Shown in pieces: positions 55,441 to 64,000 of a stretch of DNA of 64,000 bases. The stretch comes from Megachile rotundata (Eukaryota > Arthropoda > Insecta > Hymenoptera > Megachilidae), in contig NW_027473612.1 of the NCBI RefSeq assembly GCF_050947335.1, positions 141,710 to 205,709 of the forward strand, read 5' to 3'. Numbering within the stretch: position 1 is the stretch's first letter; the number at the start of each line of letters is the position of its first letter. The notes beneath the pieces are model-generated. The model worked only from the letters and a program-made list of their open reading frames with translations. It made no database searches and was not told where the DNA came from. The position numbers and the translations under genes are program-made.

Positions 55441-58400
55441 CAAGTATAGTAATTGTCGTTCTATCGATCATATCTGCATAATATGGAAATAATATGAGTT
55501 AGATTGATAATAATAAGAGTAATAAGTATAGCAATTGTCGTACTATCGATCATATAAGCATAATATGGCTAATAATATGAGTTAGATTGATAATAATAAG
55601 AGTAACAGGTATAGTAATTGTCGTTCTATCGATAATATAAGCATAATATGGCTAATAATATGAGTTAGATTGATAATAATAAGAGTAACAACTATAGTAA
55701 TTGTCCTTCTATCAATAATATAAGCATAATATGGCTAATAATACGAGTTAGATTGATAATAATAAGCGTAACAAGTATAGTAATTGTCCTTCTTTCGATA
55801 ATATAAGCATAATATGGCCAATAATATGAGTTAGATTGATAATAATAAGAGTAATAAGTATAGTAATTGTCGTTCTATCGATCATATAAGCATAATATGG
55901 CTAATAATATGAGTTAGATTGATAATAGTAAGAGTAATAAGTATAGTAATTGTCGTTCTATCGATCATATAAGCATAATGTGGCTAATAATATGAGTTAG
56001 ATTGATAACAGTAAGAGTAACAAGTATAGCAATTGTCGTTCTATCGATAATATAAGCATAATATGGCTAATAATATGAGTTAGATTGATAATAGTAAGAG
56101 TAATATGTATAGTAATTGTCGTTCTATCGATCATATCTGCATAATATGGTTAATAATATGAGTTAGATTGATAATAATAAGAGTAATAAGTATAGTAATT
56201 GTCGTTCTATCGATCGTATAAGCATAATATGGCTAATAATATGAGTTAGATTGATAATAATAAGCGTAATAAGTATAGTAATTGTCGTTCTATCGATCAT
56301 ATAAGCATAATATGGCTAATAATATGAGTTAGATTGATAATAATAAGAGTAACAAGTAGAGTAATTGTCGTTCTATCGATAATATAAGCATAATATGGCT
56401 AATAATATGAGTTAGATTGATAATAGTAAGAGTAATAAGTATAGTAATTGTCGTTCTATCGATCATATCTGCATAATATGGAAATAATATGAGTTAGATT
56501 GATAATAATAAGAGTAATAAGTATAGCAATTGTCGTACTATCGATCATATAAGCATAATATGGCTAATAATATGAGTTAGATTGATAATAATAAGAGTAA
56601 CAGGTATAGTAATTGTCGTTCTATCGATAATATAAGCATAATATGGCTAATAATATGAGTTAGATTGATAATAATAAGAGTAACAACTATAGTAATTGTC
56701 CTTCTATCAATAATATAAGCATAATATGGCAAATAATACGAGTTAGATTGATAATAATAAGCGTATCAAGTATAGTAATTGTCCTTCTTTCGATAATATA
56801 AGCATAATATGGCCAATAATATGAGTTAGATTGATAATAATAAGAGTAATAAGTATAGTAATTGTCGTTCTATCGATCATATAAGCATAATATGGCTAAT
56901 AATATGAGTTAGATTGATAATAGTAAGAGTAATAAGTATAGTAATTGTCATTCTATCGATAATATAAGCATAATATGGCTAATAATATGAGTTAGATTGA
57001 TAATAGTAAGAGTAATATGTATAGTAATTGTCGTTCTATCGATCATATCTGCATAATATGGTTAATAATATGAGATAGATTGATAATAATAAGAGTAATA
57101 AGTATAGTAATTGTCGTTCTATCGATCGTATAAGCATAATATGGCTAATAATATGAGTTAGATTGATAATAATAAGAGTAATAAGTATAGTAATTGTCGT
57201 TCTATCGATCATATAAGCATAATATGGCTAATAATATGAGTTAGATTGATAATAATAAGAGTAACAAGTATAGTAATTGTCGTTCTATCGATAATATAAG
57301 CATAATGTGGCTAATAATATGAGTTAGATTGATAATAGTAAGAGTAATAAGTATAGTAATTGTCGTTCTATCGATCATATCTGCATAATATGGAAATAAT
57401 ATGAGTTAGATTGATAATAATAAGAGTAATAAGTATAGTAATTGTCGTACTATCGATCATATAAGCATAATATGGCTAATAATATGAGTTAGATTGATAA
57501 TAGTAAGAGTAATAAGTATAGTAATTGTCGTTCAATCGATCATATAAGCATAATGTGGCTAATAATATGAGTTAGATTGATAACAGTAAGAGTAACAAGT
57601 ATAGCAATTGTCGTTCTATCGATAATATATGCATAATATGGCTAATAATAGGAGTTAGATTGATAATAGTAAGAGTAATAAGTATAGTAATTGTCGTTCT
57701 ATCGATCATATAAGCATAATGTGGCTAATAATATGAGTTAGATTGATAACAGTAAGAGTAACAAGTATAGCAATTGTCGTTCTATCGATAATATAAGCAT
57801 AATATGGCTAATAATATGAGTTAGATTGATAATAATAAGAGTAATAAGTATAGTAATTGTCGTACTATCGATCATATAAGCATAATATGGCTAATAATAT
57901 GAGTTAGATTGATAATAGTAAGAGTAATAAGTATAGTAATTGTCGTTCAATCGATCATATAAGCATAATGTGGCTAATAATATGAGTTAGATTGATAACA
58001 GTAAGAGTAACAAGTATAGCAATTGTCGTTCTATCGATAATATATGCATAATATGGCTAATAATAGGAGTTAGATTGATAATAGTAAGAGTAATAAGTAT
58101 AGTAATTGTCGTTCTATCGATCATATAAGCATAATATGGCTAATAATATGAGTTAGATTGATAATAATAAGAGTAACAAGTAGAGTAATTGTCGTTCTAT
58201 CGATAATATAAGCATAATATGGCTAATAATATGAGTTAGATTGATAATAGTAAGAGTAATAAGTATAGTAATTGTCGTTCTATCGATCATATCTGCATAA
58301 TATGGAAATAATATGAGTTAGATTGATAATAATAAGAGTAATAAGTATAGCAATTGTCGTACTATCGATCATATAAGCATAATATGGCTAATAATATGAG

Positions 58401-58645
58401 TTAGATTGATAATAATAAGAGTAACAGGTATAGTAATTGTCGTTCTATCGATAATATAAGCATAATATGGCTAATAATATGAGTTAGATTGATAATAATA
58501 AGAGTAACAACTATAGTAATTGTCCTTCTATCAATAATATAAGCATAATATGGCTAATAATACGAGTTAGATTGATAATAATAAGCGTATCAAGTATAGT
58601 AATTGTCCTTCTTTCGATAATATAAGCATAATATGGCCAATAATA
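55441..58645 (+). repeat. Distinct satellite domain with 22-, 12- and 5-monomer HORs
   Basis: Subtypes B, L and G are absent from here on. New ones dominate: CGTACTATCGATC, CGATCGTATAAGC, GATAATATATGCATAATATGG with AATAGGAG, AATATGTATAG, and CTATCAATAATATAAG with AATACGAG. Distances between rare markers give three unit lengths: 995 bp (12 monomers; ATCAATAATA at 55711 and 56706), 1,824 bp (22 monomers; 56706 and 58530, also GATAATATAT at 57621 and 59445) and 415 bp (5 monomers; GATAATATAT at 57621 and 58036, CGTAC at 57446 and 57861). Private differences such as GTCATTCTATCG (56946) are rare. Confidence 0.85.
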
Positions 58646-61290
58646 TGAGTTAGATTGATAATAATAAGAGTAATAAGTATAGTAATTGTCGTTCTATCGA
58701 TCATATAAGCATAATATGGCTAATAATATGAGTTAGATTGATAATAGTAAGAGTAATAAGTATAGTAATTGTCGTTCTATCGATAATATAAGCATAATAT
58801 GGCTAATAATATGAGTTAGATTGATAATAGTAAGAGTAATATGTATAGTAATTGTCGTTCTATCGATCATATCTGCATAATATGGTTAATAATATGAGAT
58901 AGATTGATAATAATAAGAGTAATAAGTATAGTAATTGTCGTTCTATCGATCGTATAAGCATAATATGGCTAATAATATGAGTTAGATTGATAATAATAAG
59001 AGTAATAAGTATAGTAATTGTCGTTCTATCGATCATATAAGCATAATATGGCTAATAATATGAGTTAGATTGATAATAATAAGAGTAACAAGTATAGTAA
59101 TTGTCGTTCTATCGATAATATAAGCATAATGTGGCTAATAATATGAGTTAGATTGATAATAGTAAGAGTAATAAGTATAGTAATTGTCGTTCTATCGATC
59201 ATATCTGCATAATATGGAAATAATATGAGTTAGATTGATAATAATAAGAGTAATAAGTATAGTAATTGTCGTACTATCGATCATATAAGCATAATATGGC
59301 TAATAATATGAGTTAGATTGATAATAGTAAGAGTAATAAGTATAGTAATTGTCGTTCAATCGATCATATAAGCATAATGTGGCTAATAATATGAGTTAGA
59401 TTGATAACAGTAAGAGTAACAAGTATAGCAATTGTCGTTCTATCGATAATATATGCATAATATGGCTAATAATAGGAGTTAGATTGATAATAGTAAGAGT
59501 AATAAGTATAGTAATTGTCGTTCTATCGATCATATAAGCATAATGTGGCTAATAATATGAGTTAGATTGATAACAGTAAGAGTAACAAGTATAGCAATTG
59601 TCGTTCTATCGATAATATAAGCATAATATGGCTAATAATATGAGTTAGATTGATAATAGTAAGAGTAATATGTATAGTAATTGTCGTTCTATCGATCATA
59701 TCTGCATAATATGGTTAATAATATGAGTTAGATTGATAATAATAAGAGTAATAAGTATAGTAATTGTCGTTCTATCGATCGTATAAGCATAATATCGCTA
59801 ATAATATGAGTTAGATTGATAATAACAAGAGTAATAAGTATAGTAATTGTCGTTCTATCGATCATATAAGCATAATATGGCTAATAATATGAGTTAGATT
59901 GATAATAATAAGAGTAACAAGTATAGTAGTTGTCGTTCTATCGATAATATAAGCATAATATGGCTAATAATATGAGTTAGATTGATAATAGTAAGAGTAA
60001 TAAGTATAGTAATTGTCGTTCTATCGATCATATCTGCATAATATGGAAATAATATGAGTTAGATAGATAATAATAAGAGTAATAAGTATAGTAATTGTCG
60101 TACTATCGATCATATAAGCATAATATGGCTAATAATATGAGTTAGATTGATAATAGTAAGAGTAATAAGTATAGTAATTGTCGTTCAATCGATCATATAA
60201 GCATAATGTGGCTAATAATTTGAGTCAGATTGATAACAGTAAGAGTAACAAGTATAGCAATTGTCGTTCTATCGATAATATAAGCATAATATGGCTAATA
60301 ATATGAGTTAGATTGATAATAGTAAGAGTAATAAGTATAGTAATTGTCGTTCTATCGATCATATAAGCATAATGTGGCTAATAATATGAGTTAGATTGAT
60401 AAGAGTAAGAGTAACAAGTATAGCAATTGTCGTTCTATCGATAATATAAGCATAATATGGCTAATAATATGAGTTAGATTGATAATAGTAAGAGTAATAT
60501 GTATAGTAATTGTCGTACTATCGATCATATAAGCATAATATGGCTAATAATATGAGTTAGATTGATAATAGTAAGAGTAATAAGTATAGAAATTGTCGTT
60601 CTATCGATCATATAAGCATAATATGGCTAATAATATGAGTTAGACTGATAATAATAAGAGTAACAAGTATAGTAATTGTCGCTCTATCGATAATATAAGC
60701 ATAATATGGCTAATAATATGAGTTAGATTGATAACAGTAAGGGCAATAAGTATAGTAATTGTCGCTCTATCGATCATATCTGCATAATATGGTTAATAAT
60801 ATGAGTTAGTTTGATAATAATAAGAGTAATGAGTATAGTAATTGTCGTTCTATCGATAATATAAGCATAATATGGCTAATAATATGAGTTAGATTGATAA
60901 TAGTAAGAGTAATATGTATAGTAATTGTCGTTCTATCGATCATATCTGCATAATATGGTTAATAATATGAGTTAGATTGATAATAATAAGAGTAATAAGT
61001 ATAGTAATTGTTCTATCGATCGTATAAGCATAATATGGCTAATAATATGAGTTAGATTGATAATAATAAGAGTAATAAGTATAGTAATTGTCGTTCTATC
61101 GATCATATAAGCATAATATGGCTAATAATATGAGTTAGATTGATAATAATAAGAGTAACAAGTATAGTAATTGTCGTTCTATCGATAATATAAGCATAAT
61201 ATGGCTAATAATATGAGTTAGATTGATAATAGTAAGAGTAATAAGTATAGTAATTGTCGTTCTATCGATCATATCTGCATAATATGGAAA
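58646..61290 (+). repeat. Left arm of a giant palindrome
   Basis: Satellite continuing the 55.44-kb domain. The reverse complement of this whole interval is repeated at 61356-64000. Base x pairs with base 122646 - x (122647 - x beyond 63205). Private variants are mirrored: the 3-base deletion giving AATTGTTCTATCG near 61010 pairs with CGATAGAACAATT near 61636; GGGCAATA at 60741 pairs with TATTGCCC at 61898. Also mirrored are TATCGCTAAT near 59794, GTAGTTGTCG near 59926, TTTGAGTCAG near 60218, GATAAGAGTAAG near 60389 and TATAGAAATTG near 60587. Confidence 0.95.
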
Positions 61291-61355
61291 TAATATGAGT
61301 TAGATTGATAATAATAAGAGTAATAAGTATAGTAATTTTATTTTAATTTTTTATT
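61291..61355. other. 65-bp palindrome spacer and inversion point
   Basis: Bases 61291-61337 are ordinary forward monomer sequence: the end of a subtype C copy and the first 34 or so bases of the next. From about 61338 the satellite stops and a stretch made only of A and T (61338-61358) leads into the first reverse-strand bases (CCATATTATG from 61359). The inverted arm restarts inside a C monomer at GGAAA (as its complement), so 47 forward bases have no mirror partner. This is the only non-satellite sequence in the window. Confidence 0.9.
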
Positions 61356-64000
61356 TTTCCATATTATGCAGATATGATCGATAGAACGACAATTACTATA
61401 CTTATTACTCTTACTATTATCAATCTAACTCATATTATTAGCCATATTATGCTTATATTATCGATAGAACGACAATTACTATACTTGTTACTCTTATTAT
61501 TATCAATCTAACTCATATTATTAGCCATATTATGCTTATATGATCGATAGAACGACAATTACTATACTTATTACTCTTATTATTATCAATCTAACTCATA
61601 TTATTAGCCATATTATGCTTATACGATCGATAGAACAATTACTATACTTATTACTCTTATTATTATCAATCTAACTCATATTATTAACCATATTATGCAG
61701 ATATGATCGATAGAACGACAATTACTATACATATTACTCTTACTATTATCAATCTAACTCATATTATTAGCCATATTATGCTTATATTATCGATAGAACG
61801 ACAATTACTATACTCATTACTCTTATTATTATCAAACTAACTCATATTATTAACCATATTATGCAGATATGATCGATAGAGCGACAATTACTATACTTAT
61901 TGCCCTTACTGTTATCAATCTAACTCATATTATTAGCCATATTATGCTTATATTATCGATAGAGCGACAATTACTATACTTGTTACTCTTATTATTATCA
62001 GTCTAACTCATATTATTAGCCATATTATGCTTATATGATCGATAGAACGACAATTTCTATACTTATTACTCTTACTATTATCAATCTAACTCATATTATT
62101 AGCCATATTATGCTTATATGATCGATAGTACGACAATTACTATACATATTACTCTTACTATTATCAATCTAACTCATATTATTAGCCATATTATGCTTAT
62201 ATTATCGATAGAACGACAATTGCTATACTTGTTACTCTTACTCTTATCAATCTAACTCATATTATTAGCCACATTATGCTTATATGATCGATAGAACGAC
62301 AATTACTATACTTATTACTCTTACTATTATCAATCTAACTCATATTATTAGCCATATTATGCTTATATTATCGATAGAACGACAATTGCTATACTTGTTA
62401 CTCTTACTGTTATCAATCTGACTCAAATTATTAGCCACATTATGCTTATATGATCGATTGAACGACAATTACTATACTTATTACTCTTACTATTATCAAT
62501 CTAACTCATATTATTAGCCATATTATGCTTATATGATCGATAGTACGACAATTACTATACTTATTACTCTTATTATTATCTATCTAACTCATATTATTTC
62601 CATATTATGCAGATATGATCGATAGAACGACAATTACTATACTTATTACTCTTACTATTATCAATCTAACTCATATTATTAGCCATATTATGCTTATATT
62701 ATCGATAGAACGACAACTACTATACTTGTTACTCTTATTATTATCAATCTAACTCATATTATTAGCCATATTATGCTTATATGATCGATAGAACGACAAT
62801 TACTATACTTATTACTCTTGTTATTATCAATCTAACTCATATTATTAGCGATATTATGCTTATACGATCGATAGAACGACAATTACTATACTTATTACTC
62901 TTATTATTATCAATCTAACTCATATTATTAACCATATTATGCAGATATGATCGATAGAACGACAATTACTATACATATTACTCTTACTATTATCAATCTA
63001 ACTCATATTATTAGCCATATTATGCTTATATTATCGATAGAACGACAATTGCTATACTTGTTACTCTTACTGTTATCAATCTAACTCATATTATTAGCCA
63101 CATTATGCTTATATGATCGATAGAACGACAATTACTATACTTATTACTCTTACTATTATCAATCTAACTCCTATTATTAGCCATATTATGCATATATTAT
63201 CGATTAGAACGACAATTGCTATACTTGTTACTCTTACTGTTATCAATCTAACTCATATTATTAGCCACATTATGCTTATATGATCGATTGAACGACAATT
63301 ACTATACTTATTACTCTTACTATTATCAATCTAACTCATATTATTAGCCATATTATGCTTATATGATCGATAGTACGACAATTACTATACTTATTACTCT
63401 TATTATTATCAATCTAACTCATATTATTTCCATATTATGCAGATATGATCGATAGAACGACAATTACTATACTTATTACTCTTACTATTATCAATCTAAC
63501 TCATATTATTAGCCACATTATGCTTATATTATCGATAGAACGACAATTACTATACTTGTTACTCTTATTATTATCAATCTAACTCATATTATTAGCCATA
63601 TTATGCTTATATGATCGATAGAACGACAATTACTATACTTATTACTCTTATTATTATCAATCTAACTCATATTATTAGCCATATTATGCTTATACGATCG
63701 ATAGAACGACAATTACTATACTTATTACTCTTATTATTATCAATCTATCTCATATTATTAACCATATTATGCAGATATGATCGATAGAACGACAATTACT
63801 ATACATATTACTCTTACTATTATCAATCTAACTCATATTATTAGCCATATTATGCTTATATTATCGATAGAACGACAATTACTATACTTATTACTCTTAC
63901 TATTATCAATCTAACTCATATTATTAGCCATATTATGCTTATATGATCGATAGAACGACAATTACTATACTTATTACTCTTATTATTATCAATCTAACTC
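61356..64000 (-). repeat. Inverted satellite array, right arm of the palindrome
   Basis: Same 83-bp satellite read on the opposite strand: CTAACTCATATTATTAGCC, CGATAGAACGAC and similar complements recur every 83 bp to the window end. I compared it monomer by monomer (32 monomers) with 58646-61290 and found one difference, an extra T at 63204-63205 (CGATTAGAAC for CGATAGAAC). The arm is cut by the window end, so its true length is unknown. Confidence 0.96.

Larger units (their letters stand above)
1..61337 (+). repeat. 83-bp satellite array, forward orientation
   Basis: Head-to-tail tandem array of an 83-bp AT-rich monomer. Monomer starts at 1, 84 and 167 show the period directly. The same landmarks (GTCGT at 35-39, ATCGAT at 43-48, CATAATATGG at 57-66, ATATGAGTTAG at 73-83) recur in every copy to the end of this interval. 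Copies differ by a few linked substitutions that define subtypes. Almost all length changes are single-base, mainly the 82-bp subtype C. No foreign sequence longer than a few bases interrupts it. The period of 83 is not a multiple of 3, every frame is rich in TAA/TAG/TGA, and no coding potential is visible. The function is unknown. Arrays like this usually form constitutive heterochromatin and sometimes centromeres, which is knowledge of the class and not something shown here. Confidence 0.98.
58646..64000. repeat. Near-perfect inverted repeat, arms of at least 2.64 kb
   Basis: Arms 58646-61290 and 61356-64000 with a 65-bp spacer, centre at 61323. One single-base indel is seen in about 2,645 bp. 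Forward HOR copies next to it, 1,824 bp apart, already differ at a few sites per kilobase, so the mirrored arms are at least as similar as the closest direct copies. In a cell such a structure could form a hairpin or cruciform and is generally unstable. In long-read data the same pattern arises when both strands of one molecule are read through and assembled. The sequence cannot decide between the two. Confidence 0.95.

Noticed and set aside
61291..61358. Library adapter left at the palindrome centre
   Set aside because: The spacer is ordinary satellite plus A/T-only bases. It contains no GC-bearing adapter-like or hairpin-adapter-like sequence. A fold-back artefact without adapter is still possible and is reported as a finding.
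1..64000. CRISPR array
   Set aside because: The repeats are contiguous 83-bp monomers without unique spacers, variation is spread along the whole monomer, and there is no leader or cas gene.
1..64000. Bacterial or phage origin with genes, RBS and promoters
   Set aside because: No open frame of useful size exists, stops are frequent in all frames, and 64 kb of uninterrupted satellite is typical of eukaryotic nuclear DNA. A/T-rich strings resembling TATAAT or TATA boxes occur in every monomer by composition alone.
1..64000. tRNA, rRNA or other structured RNA genes
   Set aside because: The imperfect dyad at bases 57-77 (CATAATAT facing ATAATATG) is short, A/T-only in its arms and present in each monomer. 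Nothing with a conserved RNA core was seen.
1..64000. CENP-B box or telomere repeat within the array
   Set aside because: I saw no TTCG....A..CGGG-type box and no runs of TTAGGG, TTAGG or TTTAGGG. The monomer is too GC-poor for a mammalian-type CENP-B box.

Overview
The whole 64 kb window is one eukaryotic-type satellite DNA array. It is a head-to-tail tandem repeat with an 83-bp monomer, AT-rich (the commonest monomer has about 20 G/C in 83 bases). I see no gene, RNA gene, transposon or unique-sequence island. By length there are roughly 770 monomers. The repeat type suggests nuclear heterochromatin (pericentromeric, centromeric or similar) of a low-GC eukaryote. Both CpG sites of the monomer are retained in almost every copy, which hints weakly at a genome with little CpG methylation, such as many arthropods. 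The sequence itself does not identify a species.

Monomer numbering used below: base 1 of the window is base 1 of a monomer, and monomers start at 1, 84, 167 and so on. Recurring subtypes are defined by linked differences. A is the common form. B has C at 40, CCA at 54-56 and C at 68. C has CTG at 54-56, usually with one base lost near 67-68, so it is 82 bp. D has A4, G11 and C23. E has A49. F has A42. G has A42, G47 and T56. K has C21, C24, C38 and A49. L has T78 followed by G7 and G11 in the next monomer. Subtypes recur in fixed order, so the array is built of higher-order repeats (HORs), not randomly diverged monomers.

Layout. 1-735 is a copy of the start of the unit at 26.88 kb. 736-4140 is a mixed array. 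4141-8622 is a tandem pair of a 27-monomer unit (2,241 bp). 8791-11610 is a tandem pair of a 17-monomer unit (1,410 bp). 12001 to about 25.6 kb holds four successive versions of one large HOR (54, 34 and 53 monomers, then a truncated one) that differ by whole-monomer deletions. 25.96-26.84 kb is an island of unusually diverged monomers. 26.9-37.5 kb is a segmental duplication with an offset of 5.39-5.56 kb. 37.75-39.6 kb is a copy of 21.9-23.85 kb. 40478 to about 50.4 kb holds three versions of a 45/42-monomer HOR. 51.2-55.4 kb returns to the 12-25 kb family. From about 55.44 kb the subtype set changes (no B or L) and a 22-monomer HOR of 1,824 bp dominates.

At 61291-61355 the array turns round. 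Everything after it is the reverse complement of what precedes it: two arms of at least 2.64 kb that differ by a single inserted base, separated by a 65-bp spacer ending in A/T-only filler. This is either a very recent inverted duplication or a fold-back artefact of sequencing or assembly, and it is the most striking feature here. A cluster of single-base homopolymer insertions at 45.8-51.4 kb also suggests uneven consensus quality. I found no candidate for a novel protein-based system. The interest lies in the satellite's architecture and the inversion.
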